Shown here piece after piece: positions 24,611 through 46,595 of a DNA stretch of 64,000 nt. Each line of letters starts with the position of its first letter. Positions within the stretch are counted from its first letter, which is position 1. Source of the DNA: Strix aluco (lineage: Eukaryota > Chordata > Aves > Strigiformes > Strigidae); assembly GCF_031877795.1 (NCBI RefSeq), contig NC_133932.1, positions 19,842,180 to 19,906,179 on the forward strand, in the 5' to 3' direction. Position numbers and translations under genes: made by a program. The notes under the pieces are model-generated. The model did no database searches, was not told where the DNA came from, and was given only the letters and a program-made list of their open reading frames with translations.

Positions 24611-24961
24611 TTGCCCCACAGTTTACCTCCTACAAATGCACCCCTGACTGTTAATCTGTTGCAAACAGCTGCTCGTTTACCCCACAGCAAGCTAGTTAAT
24701 ATTCCACAGTACAAAATACTTTCTGATGCTATTCATCCTGTTACTGAATTGATAAAGGAGCTTGAAGAACAGGGAATCATTGTCACGTCGCATTTCCCCT
24801 ACAATTCTCCTCTATGGCCAGTAAGGAAACATAATGGCAAGTGGCAACTAACAGGACATTACAGAGCCTTGAACACTGCCACTGAACTGCTCACTGCAGC
24901 TGTTCCCAGTATAAACGATATACTCAATTTTCTTAATGAACAACCCCCTGTGCTGAACTAA
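24611..24961 (+). pseudogene. ERVL reverse transcriptase fragment (N-terminal part)
   Basis: A 116-residue open stretch covers the first fingers/palm part of a retroviral RT. It holds the proline- and tryptophan-containing segment NSPLWPVRK, a KWQL segment and AVPSINDI. It stops before the YxDD catalytic box, which I did not find downstream, so it is inactive. Confidence 0.8.
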
Positions 24962-25739
24962 CACCAGCAGGATGCTTTGAACACCCCAGTGCGGCATCCA
25001 GATCAGGTGAGATTTCAACACCCATCACTTGGAAAATGCTGGATCACTTTGCAGCACTTCTGAGGGAAAGGAATACGGGAAACTGTGGATACTGTGGGAG
25101 TGAAATTAATCATTACTGAGGCTTGGATACGATCCGAGACCTAGGTCTTCTTTCCTTCTCCGTAAGAACTGTTGAACTCCTGGACAAATAAGTGAAAGCT
25201 GTCACCCAACCCACATACTACAGAAAGTATCCATCTAGAAAGTACACTAAGCGTTCCCTGGAACTTTGTTAATGCTTTCTGTGGTAAAGTGCTATCACTG
25301 GAGACAATGTTGCAACATCTAAAAAGTCAAGAGCTTTCATGTGTTGGACAATTCTACCTGTCACATTGGGGCATCTGGCATTGTGTCACATAAATGTTGA
25401 TGCACTATTCAATGATCAAACAAGCCCACAGAAGCTGGTAACCTCTGCAACACTTTCAGATAGGCTCTTTGCTTGACTTAGGTGTATGAGCAGCCATCTC
25501 TGTTTATAAGATAGGGACAAGGACCTAGACAGGAATTTCTGACTTTGGGTCACTAAATCCTTTTCAGGCAGTAGAAAAATAGCCTGATTTTCATTGATGT
25601 TCAATGTCTAGTAGCCCCAGATTACTGTAATACCTTTTCAGAAACGAGTAGAGAACTTCAGTGGAAGAAAAAGCTCTCTCAGAATATAATAGAATAGTTT
25701 TCTCAGGACTACTCTCATACTTCTACAGCTTTAAAAAAA

Positions 25740-25741
<2 letters not shown>

Positions 25742-25770
<29 letters not shown>
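25742..25770. repeat. (AT)n dinucleotide microsatellite
   Basis: About 14 uninterrupted AT units lie shortly downstream of the ERVL remnant. Confidence 0.95.
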
Positions 25771-25773
<3 letters not shown>

Positions 25774-28148
25774 GGAAGTATTGATGAACAGTAGTTCCAA
25801 CCAAGAGCTGACTTTCCTAGCATGCTCCAGGCTGAAATCTCTGAAAGCAAAAATGCTCACTTGCAAGCTATCTCCACAGCCCAGATCAGCAGGCAGCAAT
25901 TAGTTTCTCAGGCACTCACTCTTCTTTCCATCTTCCTGATGGATATTTCATCTGAGTTTATGCTCCCCTCCCTTGCCTTCTCTTCACCTCTCTGCCTCTC
26001 TTTCCAATAAGGCTATGATCTGTCACAGACTCTCAATGGACAAGACCTCTACATCCCATCACAACACTGTCATAGGCAGTTACATTAGACAGGCCAGGAT
26101 GAAAAGCGGTTTGGAAGGGAGAGAAGCCGTCATGCTTCAGGGCATAGACTTGAACTCTAACCAAGGAAGAGAGATGAAGGAGGGCTTTGGGCCAAGTGGG
26201 GAAAAAATTTTACTCAGGGCAGGTTATTCCATAATTACCCACTTAAACTTTCTTTATACCTTCTGAGATGCGTCTGGTTCTGGCCAACATCAGAGGCAGA
26301 AGGGGTGGATCACTGGTCTGATCCAGGAGGGGAATGAGTTTCTTCATTCTTTTTGCCGGTGCACTGAGTTTATAACATTTTGTGAAACCACAATGGAATC
26401 CCTTTCCAAGCATGACCCTTGCTCTGCCAGTGATAGCCAAAACTCCTTCCCCTAGCTCCGTCCTTCAAACTTCCACAAGCAATACAGAGAGAAGCCGGTA
26501 CAAAGCCAGGTCAAGATGATAAGAACAAAGCCTTGAAGACTGCTCTTAGATACCCGCTTTACTTCAACAGAGGAGGAAATTTTCAAAGAGGTGAACTCTT
26601 TCTGTCTCTCTCTCAGGCAGGAGTCTCCTGGGAGGAGAAGAAAACAGCTTTCATTTTAGCGAGTCATGATATTTATGGCCCTTTTATGGGTTTTGTTTGA
26701 AAATACAAAAGTAGGTGGACTTAAATCTGTTTCAAAAGAGAGGAGATGGGAAGGGGAGAGACAGAGCATATGAAGGGCATGTGGGTCTGAATCATCTGCC
26801 TATGTTCAAAAGAAAATCAAACACCTTCCTTGTTTTAATATGGACCCCTTCTGCCAGTCATGAGGATAATGTCTGACCTTTTCTTGCATAGACCCTTTTA
26901 TCCCTAATGACTTACAAATTTTATATGTACACTACCACCAAGAACACTCACCTTGGGATGAAACATGACAACTATTAAATTATGCAACTGCAGCACCATG
27001 CAACAGTTCAGGTGTGATTGCTTCCAGGAAGCAGACTTTCAGATCACGTCTCCTGCAGAACTGAAAGCTTTATACTGTATTCCTGAGGGGCAACTGTCAG
27101 CTTCTGCTTGCTCACATACCAGAGTCTCATGTGGGCTTTTATCCATCCTATTTGTGGTGTCTGTTCAGCAACTGAGGTTGCACCCTTTTGAGTGCCTCCT
27201 GCTTTTCATATGTGGAATATCCTCTGACCCTTTGCCTCTAGGCAATACTTTTGATCCAATTCACAGACTAAGGAGCACATTCCTTGCAAAATTATTGAGG
27301 GAAGGAAGTTTAAGTTGAAGAACTGGGGTTTGCATTTAGTTTTGAATGTAGTTAGGCCTGTGGTCATTTTATCTGCTCTGGGAATGAACCTTCATAGCTT
27401 ATGACAGCTACCGGGAAATTTCTATGAGTAAAATGTACAAAGCTCCCCATTAATTGGTAGTTTCATACAGGCTGTTGTGGTTTCATGCTGCTCTCCTCTC
27501 AAGCAAGGAGGGAGAGATGTTCTGCCAAACTAATGGATGGATTTCATCTGGATCCGGGTTCAGTATGGAGTCATTGCAAAGATCAAATTGCTGGGATGGC
27601 CCATGAAGATAGACCAGTCACACAATGTTTAATACCAGCTGGTGTGTGCTGCATCGTTCTTTGATATGGTGCCTTGCAATAATCAAATGGAGAGATCACA
27701 AATAGGTAAATTTCTAAAATTAGGCATGTTCCTGGTAGGACGTGACTTGAAGCATATAGCTGCCTGGCCAGTTCTGAACAGTTCATGCCACCATGGTTAT
27801 TTTCTAATATCGCTCTGAAGTCCGAAAAGACTTTAAGACATTGAGCTCCAGGTAGATGCTGTTGGTAGTTGGGTGATGCTAGAAAAATGATCAGTTCCTT
27901 TAAATGTTTCTGTTTCTAACTAGTATTACCTATGTCTTGGTTCAGTTTTATGCCCGCACACATGCCCTTCTGACTGGAGTCATCCTTCCTTTCATGGTTA
28001 CTTGTGCAGAGTCCTTGGTAAGTTTGAATCAGGTTTTAAGATTTATTGATCTGGCCTTGTCCATTCTGTGGTGTGTTCTTTGATTTAATTTAATGACCGT
28101 AAAGCATTCAGGCATGTTGACATGAAGGGTGCACTGGAAAAAAATAAG

Positions 28149-28173
28149 TGATTGATTGATTGATTGATTGATT
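28149..28173. repeat. (TGAT)n microsatellite
   Basis: Six TGAT units in tandem, perfect. Confidence 0.9.
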
Positions 28174-28556
28174 ATGTAGAAACATTGTTCTCTCCATAGT
28201 TAACAATGATGCTAGTTTTCCATTACACCCATTTGTGTCTTCCAGGGCATACATATCTTAAATGAAAGTAAACCAGTCTGCCTGCAGGTATGAATCATAT
28301 GTGGAAGCAGTTACACTCTTGTGTACGGATTAAATTTGTCTATTTTAAAGATACATGCAAATAATCTTTGAAATGCAATTCAGAGGGGAAGGTTCGAAGC
28401 ACAGACAGGATGTTCCTTCTCCTGCTCTCTAAGACAGTTTTCACATCGCCACACCTGGATAGCTTGGCATAGACATCCCAACATTTACCTTAACCTGTCA
28501 GCCCTGGGAAGAACTGAATTCATATTGTTGCCAGCTTTTATAAGTCACAAATAATG

Positions 28557-28602
28557 TCTCTGTGTGTGTGTGTGTGCATGTGTGTGCTTGTGTGTATGTC
28601 TG
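28557..28602. repeat. (TG)n-rich microsatellite, interrupted
   Basis: TG repeats are interrupted by CA, CT and TA. The translated MCVCVHVCACVYVC frame is a product of this repeat and not a gene. Confidence 0.9.
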
Positions 28603-28749
28603 TGCACCCTGTGGCAGGGAAACAGCAGTCACAGGAAAACACCAAGCTCAGAAGCTACTGAATGGTTGTAACAGGGGGATAGATGGAAGCAACATGAATT
28701 CAGCTCCTGAGTATGTTGAAATGTACCAAAGAACAAAAGGCAGTCTAGG

Positions 28750-28775
28750 AAAAAAAAAAAAAAAAAAAAAAAAAA
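28750..28775. repeat. Poly(A) run of 26
   Basis: An A26 tract lies in intergenic sequence. No retrocopy or LINE body was recognised immediately upstream of it. Confidence 0.9.
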
Positions 28776-30109
28776 GGATAGGATTCTTCCATGTCCAAAA
28801 AATTTCTGTTCCTAGGGGTAGCCAGAGTGACAGGGTGTTCATTTGAGTAGATTATGCTGGTACTGGCAATACACAACCTAAATACATGTACTTTGAACCT
28901 CCGTCCATTTTTTACAGGAAGAACAATGTAACAAATCTTATTGGCATTTAAATTATTACTCCCGGGCAAATAAGTTAGCACCTTGCTGAGATGACAGGGG
29001 CAATTCACACACCATTTAGAGCTATGCTCCCACCTCTCTAGAGAACTGTTTATTTGTTACACACAGTTCCAATTTTGGAAGTTTTCTTCACAATTAGAAC
29101 AGCCAGAGATGTAACCCACTTTCATTTTTCTAAATGACAAGTGAAATTCCAGAGAATAGGTAGGTAGCTCTCAAAGAGATTTTGCTGGAGTACATGAGCA
29201 TGCAGTGTCTGTTTCCAAGCCCTAGACTATATTAATCACATGCTTTCTGCATCTCTGTTGGATTGTCTATAAATTTAGGAAGGTCATGGCTACTGTGTTT
29301 TCATGTTATAATGTCTATATTGAATGTATTCCAGCTAAACCCTTTAAGGAAAGGCAGGTAATGCAATATAACCATCCCCAAGTAAAAAATTTTGTCTCAT
29401 AATTCACCTAGCTCTCCACTACAGCTAATGCGTAAGCATTTCTCAAGGAGCTGTAAAAGAAGGAAATGGTGCTAAACTCCTTTTAAAATTATCCAGTCTA
29501 AACTAGTGTCGCATGCAATAAATCAAATTGCTCTGAAAATCCTAGATGGGGGGAAATGGGCCATGGCCCCACACCTATCAGTATTATGACACAGAATGCA
29601 GCTGTTACACTAGGAATAACTTATCTCTGGTACATTTCTGCTTCCTTCCAAACTTGCTTCTGCCACATTGAATTCCCAGTCTAGCACAGATGTCATTTTA
29701 TCACCTATGTCCCACTAATATCTCTCACCCTTTCAATTTATCACAGTCCCCTTCACATTTCTCACAAACCTGTAATTTCTGTAAATCATACCACCTCCTT
29801 CCTTCCCACAGAGGTTGTCCCATAACCTTCCCCAGATTTTTCTACATCTAAACAAATTAATATTTTGCATTAGCCTCTTCAGCTTACATACCTTATCTCA
29901 CTGTCTCTGTCCAGTGTAGGTCCCCTTCTTAATTTGCCTATTGTCTTCAGATCTCTTTTTGAACACTTCTCTCCTAGCTCTCCAGCTTTCATCACTTTCT
30001 TACTTCACTCAGACCAACATCAAATGGGTTTCTCTCTCATGTATCCCTCCTTAATTTCTTTGCTTCCCACATACTCGTGAGTTTCTACCCTGTTCAAAGG
30101 ACATTAAGG

Positions 30110-31045
30110 AACCAGAATAGTAGAAATGAGAGGCCAGCTGTGAAAAAACACAGAAGGACTTAATGAGACTGAGAGACTGAGCACTGAGATGGCAGATGAA
30201 ATTCAAGGCTAATAAATGTAAAGCATGACACATAATAAAACATATAAAATGATGATCTTGGAGCTGACCATTGCCATCCAGCAACAAGATTTTGTGGATA
30301 TAATAAATAGTTCCGTGAAAATATCACCTTGGTGCTCAGCAACGGCCAAAAAAGCAAGCAAACTGTTAGGAGTTAATGGGGAAGGAACAGAGAACAGGAA
30401 AAAGAAGGTCATTATGCCACAGGATAAATCACTGCCACACCTGAACCCCGAATACTGCCTGAGGATTTGGTCCCTCATCTCAAATGTGACAAAGTAGAAC
30501 TGGAAAGGGTTCGGAGAACAGCCAGGATAATCAGAGACATGGAACAGCTCTCACATGAGAAATGAGTAAGTCGGGCTGAAAAACAGAGCGCTACGGATGG
30601 GTCATAAGGACAGAGGGTGGTAAAATCCTGTGGGGCATGTAGATACTAGCTAGAGATTATTTTGGCATTAAAGGCGGCTTCAGAACGGACAAAAAGGAGA
30701 TGGCTTAACATTCAGCGTAGAGTAAGTTGTGGGACTTCTTGCCACAAGAGATCTCGGAGGCTTGCGGGTACAAGGCTATAATGGCTATAACTCAAAAATG
30801 ACTAGGCACCTCCATAAAAGGAAAATCTATCAAGGGCTATTAAATACAAAAATATCACATCTGGCTCAGGAAGTCCTTGAGTTGCAAATGATTAGAAGCT
30901 GTAAGATCATGCTGGGGAAATATCACTTATATCACTGCTCTTATATTCTTCCCTAGGTATTCACTGTTGTTCTCTGTCAGAGACAGGATATTGAGCCAGA
31001 CGGACCTTTGGTCTGACCCCATACAGCCTTTCTGATGTTCCGGTG
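30110..31045 (+). mobile_element. Old CR1 LINE copy (plus strand)
   Basis: The copy contains the C-terminal/3' part of a CR1 element. Near 30190 it has 'atggcagatgaaattcaagg', which fits the CR1 reverse-transcriptase C-terminal region. It ends near 30990-31045 with 'gacctttggtctgacccc' and a TGATGTTC-like tail. That 3' end is the type found in older archosaur and turtle CR1 lineages, different from the 'ggtcccttccaac' end of the other copies in this window. The reading frame is broken by many stops. Confidence 0.75.
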
Positions 31046-33420
31046 TTTATATTCTTAACTGACTGTATGGATGCTCCTTGCACTTTCACCTGCCACTATA
31101 CAATGCCAAAAAACCCCTCCTGTCTATAGCAGCAAACTGAGACTGAGCAAAAATATCAGTTCCAGTGCATCTTTGCTGAAAAATCCTTCCTAGATAAATT
31201 TGGGTACTTACCTACTCTTTTAATCTAGTGTCAGACCAGTGTCATTGCTGAAAAACCATTCACTCTGCAGCTCTGGTCACCTGAAATAATCTGTGCAGAC
31301 CTCTCCCCTTTCACCGATTCCCTATCTCCTTCTAAATTCTCATCTTAAAACCTGACTTTCTAGCCTGCCTTCAACCTCTCCATTTCTGTCTCTCCTGGTT
31401 ATTGGTCTTATGACTGAATGCTTTAATATTTTCACCATGCAAGGTCTTTATGTCACTGTTTCATGTAATTTATACCTGTGAGCTGGAGCCTTTCCCATCT
31501 CGCTTTCAAGCACAGGCTGTACACGGAATGGAGTCCAAAATGATCCCCACCCCCTTATTGCTTTGGGGGTTTGGCTTTATTAACAAGGATATAAGCAATA
31601 AGAAAATAAAGTTCAGCTATTTCTAAGGCTTCTCCCTCATGACTGCTCAGCCAGCATCTTAGATGGCCTCTCCCCAGCAAACCATTTTTATCTCCCTTTT
31701 ACACAACTGAACTAATAAGCCACCTACCTCAGTGAGTCAGCAGAACCCACTTAACCCTTTCCCAGAAGGGTCAAAACTTGCTATCAGGATGGTTTGGCTC
31801 AGGCTTGTTACTGAACCATATTCTGCCCCTCAGTCTTGAATAATTTATTTGTGCGGCAGACCTAGATTACTGTTTAAATCAAAATGCTACCCAAACAAAG
31901 GCTGTGCTGTAGAGTGCAAAATGAAACCAATTACTACATCCTATAATGCTCATCTTTTACAGTGTAAGATGCCCCCTACAGTACTGCAGAGGACAGACAT
32001 TTCTGTTGAGAACAGCAGCCAGCCGTAGGAAATGGGAGAGAGATTTTTCGGAGGGAAACAGCCTTTGATAAAAAAGTAGATTCATTGCCAGAAGATATAG
32101 CACACTCCCACTTTCATCCATCAAAACTTAAGACCTTTTATAGACTGAAATTAAAGCAAGCTCCAAATATGCATATGCAGATTTGTTTTCCACAGAGCAA
32201 CTTTACCAGGGATGAAGAGGAAAATGCCTATCCTAACACACATGGCAGAAATTCAGTATAAAATCTCGGAATGTGGATCAAAGCCTGGAATTCCACTACT
32301 TTAAAAACATACAATTCACAGAAGTATGCAGAAACAAGGGATGCATTGTATTATATATCATATTGTAGTAGAAGTGCATTATAAGCCTTATAGCACCTCT
32401 CGATGCCTGAAACATTAACAAGACCATGCTCCTTATGTACTTCAAAAACGTAATCTGAGTTTACTCAAAAAAACCCAACAACCCACACAAGTAAAATATG
32501 TTCTTTCTCTTATTTTTCTACCCTTGTTATTGTTCAATCACCTGATTTTGAGACTCCATTCACCTGACAATAAGTAGCTATCATTTACCCTAGTCCTGGC
32601 TGTCAGAAAGAGTCATCTTTATCTTCAGAGAAGCAGGGATAATGTCTAATCAGTGAGTTATAGTTGAGAAAAATGATTCTAAGTTTAGGAAAATTGGCAG
32701 CTGCATTTTCTTATCAGTAACCATTATTTAGATAGCACTGCTGATGTGCATGGCGTCATACAGACAAGGACAAAGACCAGGCCCTTGCTCCATAGAGCCT
32801 ATATTACACAATTAAAATAGGGAGAGGTACTAGCATAATAGTAATAGTGAGCTCTAAGCCTCACAGTGGGAGGGAGAAGAGATGACAAGAAAAAGAAAGA
32901 CAAAACTTCCTGTGAGAGAGCAATACCGCATCATCTCTCCATTGTTGTTTTATACTCAGCTCTGCCAGAGGGTTTTGTTGTTTCAAAATACAGTCTGTAC
33001 AGAAGAGGGAACAGATAATTCCAGAGTAGAAATCAGGAGAAACTGGCTTAGGTATTTATAAGAGAGAGGTGGAGGATGTTGACTGGTGACAAAGAGCTGG
33101 GTGCTTTGATGAGTCAAAGACACAGTGTCATACGAGCCACACAAGTGACGCTGTGGCAGGACTGGCAGGTCATGTCACACAAGCTCACGAGGCTCTGCAG
33201 GGCATGGAAAAACCCAAGATTCTTAACGTGCTGTACTCAGTTAACATGGAGACTGTGCTCTTCCACTCACTCTGAAAAGTGGGTTCTGTAGCTCACGATA
33301 CAAACAACACATTAACTGTAACACGCCAACTAAACCTACCATCTCCTAAAAATGAGCTTCCAAGTACCACATTCAACAGACATACAACTTGTCCTTAGGT
33401 GCATGGTGCCTTACACCAAC
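31046..33420. other. Intergenic interval downstream of STYXL2
   Basis: No gene or recognisable repeat family was found between the old CR1 copy and the probable 3' end of STYXL2. Confidence 0.5.
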
Positions 33421-33438
33421 ACTTTAGTTACACATCAT

Positions 33439-33444
33439 TTTATT
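33439..33444 (-). terminator. STYXL2: Candidate STYXL2 polyadenylation signal
   Basis: TTTATT on the plus strand reads AATAAA on the minus strand, about 960 bases after the STYXL2 stop codon. The 3' UTR would then be 34399 down to about 33420. Other sites are possible. Confidence 0.4.
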
Positions 33445-33588
33445 ATGAGGTCAGTCTGTGTATCACTCTTCTTTTAAGGCAATCACGTTGAAAATTAATA
33501 CATGACAGTGTGACTATAGACATAAAAGCACAGACTTAACCGAGCTGCATACGTACAACAAACAGAAGTCAGTACTTCAGAAACCCAG

Positions 33589-33617
33589 CCTAACCTAACA
33601 CTAATCCTAACCCTAAC
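33589..33617. repeat. Short interstitial telomere-like tract
   Basis: The sequence reads CCTAACCTAACACTAAT then CCTAACCCTAAC: degenerate CCCTAA (TTAGGG) units, about five in all. It lies in the presumed STYXL2 3' UTR or just beyond the gene. Confidence 0.6.
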
Positions 33618-34399
33618 TCTGTCTCTTTAACTACATCAGAACATCATTTTTAGACGGCTGTTAACATCACTGCATTTTTCCTTTGTCGGCTCAAAGTTAT
33701 TAGCAGGAACCAACCATACTGAAGCAGAGATGACTCTGTCTAATAGATAACAATGGTACCACATGAATACATTCATTATTGCATTGAACTTCTAAAAAGA
33801 AGGAGGCATCTTCTTTTTTCTAGTATTTCACTTTGCTTCTGCTACTTAGTGAAATGAAAGAATACATGTATTTCCCTGAACTGTCTTATTTCTGTAGACA
33901 TTCATAAGACTGGTGCAGAAAATGGAGCCTACCTGTCAATATCTTCTCAGCGGTATAAAGTAAAACTGACTAAGAGAGGAACATTCTTCAAGTTCCTAGA
34001 AAAGGCTGTTGGCTTCTTCCATTTATGATCAAAAAGAGCCTAGAAAAAATATGTCCAGTTTGTAATGAGACTAGGAAATTGAAATAACCAAAATGGGATG
34101 CGATTGGTCTTTTGAATTGAGGTGCCACCGTTACTTGCTTTTGCTGCTGAAACATCGTCTGGCTCCTAATGGCTTCTAACTTTGTGTTCCTACCTACATT
34201 GATCATTTAATACTAGCATCTTCTTTCTGACAAACCACAAACACTTCCAAAACTTGACCTCTTCCCTTTATCGCCTTTGATTAAGAAGAGAACTATCTGC
34301 AGGAAATGCCCTACAAACCACAAAGGATTATCAGAAATATAATGATGAGTGATTCAGGGACTCTGTGGCTCTGCTTGTGTTCCTATAATCTGATCTTGG

Positions 34400-44218
<9,819 letters not shown>

Positions 44219-44985
44219 GGCAGCTGTGAGAGGATCCGCTACAAGGGGAGCACAGCAGGAGGGAGGGCCATTACAGCCGTCCAGGCCGGAGGCCATCCCC
44301 CGGCTGTGGGGCGGCGGTGGCAGGCGGGGGAATGGCAAAGGGGCTCCCACAACCCTGAGAGCAGCCCTCGCCACAAGCCAGCCACACTGGCTCCTCTGCC
44401 AGGGTGCCTGCCATTCCCAAAGCCTTGTGCAGCTCCCTGGCTGCTGCCCAGCGAGCGCCGATGCCCTTCTTGCCTGTGAGTAAGCGTGCAGGAAGGCCAG
44501 GAAGGAAGGGGTGGCGGGGCAGAAACTCTATCCCCCCCCTGGCCAGCTCAGCCATGTGTGGTGGCTGAAAGGAGCTGTACACAGCCAGAGCCGGACTGGA
44601 AGGAGCGTTGAGGGCAAGAAACATGAGACCTCGCCTCCCCAAAATGAAACGCTCCTAAAGCTCAAGGCTGAAGGCGCTTTAAGCCTCGGGACTTTGTCCT
44701 TGTAATCCTTTGTGGGGAGGCTGCCGTGCCCGCCCTGGGCGTGGGAGAGCGAGGGGGCTGTAGCTCGGTTAGGAGCATGAAAACACAGCAGCCGATGCTT
44801 TCCCAGGTCCGGCCGGAGCAACTCCTGCCTCGCTGTGCCACGATAGCCAGCAGCGGCTCCAAAGGGCCCCAGCAGCTGGCCTCAGGTGGGAGGACCACGG
44901 CCGCATGCCTTCAACGGGGCTGAGGAGTGGCTGCCACTCATGGGCAACAAGCGGGGAGCCAGGGGAGCAAGGAAAGAGCACTTAC

Positions 44986-45150
44986 CCCCTGTGCCTGGAC
45001 GATTCTGCTGGGGGTCCCTGCCAGAAGCACGCCAAAGGAGTCGAGTGAAGAGGGCAGGAAACCTGGCAGGGAATGGTACTGGGGGGAGAGAAATCAGCTG
45101 CCCCCTCTCACTCTCTCTGCGGTTTCTTCATCAAGGGGCAGGACAACTGT
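44986..45150 (-). other. STYXL2: Probable noncoding first exon of STYXL2
   Basis: The acceptor before the first coding exon implies an upstream noncoding exon. A strong donor (GGGG|GTAAGTG, GT at 44985-44984) fits. The start, about 45150, is inferred from the TATA-like element at 45175-45184. The exon would be about 165 bases. Confidence 0.5.
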
Positions 45151-45306
45151 AGGCACCAAACCTTTATCAGCTTTCTAAATATAGTGATGTCCTGACACTG
45201 GCTGCTGGATTGCACGGGAAAGAATTCAGTGCCTCATAGGCAGCAGCTGGTCAAACACTTAACTCCTTCCCCACTGTGAGCTGTATCCTCCGACATTTCC
45301 CAGCTG
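45095..45306 (-). promoter_or_regulatory. STYXL2: Candidate STYXL2 muscle promoter: MEF2/TATA element and E-boxes
   Basis: CTAAATATAG at 45175-45184 is a perfect MEF2 site, and on the gene strand it also reads CTATATTTAG, a TATA-like element. CAGCTG E-boxes lie at 45095-45100, 45244-45249 and 45301-45306, with more at 44873-44878 and 44221-44226. MEF2 plus MyoD-type E-boxes is the known signature of skeletal-muscle promoters, which fits the expression of STYXL2. Motifs are seen; use is inferred. Confidence 0.55.
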
Positions 45307-45469
45307 CAGGAGGAGCCCAGAGGAAAGCCCAGAGCCAGTGAGACTGGACGTCCACCTGCAGGGAGCCTCCAGGCAAGTTGGATCCCACCAGGCGCAGCTT
45401 GAAATGCTGGTGTGACCTCTGATGTCCTTGGGAAACGCTGTGCAGGATGAGCCACTCCATGCTTACTAG

Positions 45470-46595
45470 AAGCAAGCTACCTGTCAACTACCTGGACTTC
45501 TGTAAGGTCTTTGATACAGTCCCCCACATCATTCTTACCTCTAATGGATGGACTATTCGACGGATAAGGAATTGGCTGGATCGCTGCATCCAGTTACCGT
45601 CAACGGCTCAGCGTCCAAATGGAGACCAGCAACAAGTGTGTCCCTTAGGGTTCTGTATTGGGATCAGTACTGTTCAATATCTTTATTAATGACATAGACA
45701 GTGGGACTGACCGCACCCTCAGAAATTTTATGGATGACACCAAGGTGAGTGGTGCACTTGATTTGTTAGAGGGCAGGGATGCCATCCAGAAAAACACTGA
45801 CAGGCTTGAGGAGCGGGGCCATCAAACCTCATGAAGTTCAACAAGGCCAAGTGCAAGGTCCTACACCTGGGTCAGGGTAATCCCCAATATCAGTACAGGC
45901 TGGGGGCTGCAGAGAAGGACTGGGGATGCTGGTGTATGAAAATCTGGATGTGAGCCAGCAATGTGCGCCTGCAGCCCAGAATGCCAACCATATCCTGGGC
46001 TGCATCAGAAGCAGCATAGCCAGTGGGTCAAGGGAGGTGATTCTGTCCCTCTACTCCGCTCTCATGAAACCCCACCTGCAGTACTGCATCCACCTTTGGA
46101 GCTCTCAGCACAAGACATGGACGTGTAAGAGTGGGTCCACAGGGAGGCCACCAAAATGATCAGAGGGCTAGGACACTTCTATGAAGAAAGGCTGAGAGAG
46201 CTGAGGCTGTTCAGCCTGGGGAAGAGAAAGCTCCAGGGAGACCTTATTGTGGCCTTTCAGTACTTAAAGGGGATCTTATAAGAAAGACAGAGAGACTTTT
46301 TACCAGGGCCTGTAATGACAGGACAAGGGGCAATGATTTTAAACTAAGAGGGTAGATTTAGATTAGATATAAGAAAGAAATTCTTTACTATGAGGGTGGT
46401 GAGACACTGGAACAGGTTGTCCAGAGAAATTGTGGATGCCCCATCATTGAAGTGTTCAAGGCCAGGTTGGATGAGGTTTTGAGAAACCTGATCCAGTGAA
46501 AAATGTCCCTGCTTATGGCAGGGAGGTTGGACTAGATGATATTTAAAGGTCCCTTCCAACCCAAACCATTTTGTGGTTTTATGATTGTATGATTA
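45470..46595 (+). mobile_element. CR1 LINE fragment with reverse transcriptase C-terminus and 3' end
   Basis: About 1.1 kb of CR1 on the plus strand. It starts in the RT region (YLDFCKVFDTVPH near 45491-45529), continues through broken frames (FINDIDSGT near 45680) and the 'gaggctgttcagcctgggga' block, and ends with 'ttggactagatgatatttaa', 'ggtcccttccaacc' and an ATGATTGTATGATTA tail. Frameshifts and stops show it is dead. It lies about 160 bp upstream of the E-box cluster of STYXL2. Confidence 0.95.

Larger units (their letters stand above)
22583..24960 (+). mobile_element. ERVL-like endogenous retrovirus remnant: PBS, gag region, protease, start of RT
   Basis: This is a broken class III (ERVL-type) provirus on the plus strand. 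It starts with a primer-binding site for tRNA-Leu at 22589-22606. A gag-like region follows, open only in pieces (22588-22905, 23294-23722, 24003-24251) and shifted between frames with stops, so no full protein is encoded. A protease active-site motif, LIDTGAQ, lies near 24359-24379. The frame at 24611-24961 carries the N-terminal part of a reverse transcriptase, recognisable by the 'NSPLWPVRK' and 'AVPSINDI' segments. The element then ends; no catalytic RT box, RNase H, integrase or envelope region was found. It is non-functional. The assignment to ERVL rests on the tRNA-Leu site and the style of the RT segment. Confidence 0.8.
24962..30100. other. Intergenic interval with simple repeats only
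   Basis: No gene or recognisable mobile element was found. It holds an (AT)14 run at 25742-25770, a (TGAT)n run at 28149-28173, a TG-rich run at 28557-28602 and a run of 26 A at 28750-28775. The frames present are short and have no recognisable family features. Confidence 0.6.

Noticed and set aside
28388-28402. GGTTCGAAGC, resembling a tRNA T-loop
   Set aside because: No A-box, anticodon stem or acceptor stem could be fitted around it.
28562-28846. 94-codon open frame starting MCVCVHVCACVYVC
   Set aside because: Product of the TG microsatellite and the A26 run.
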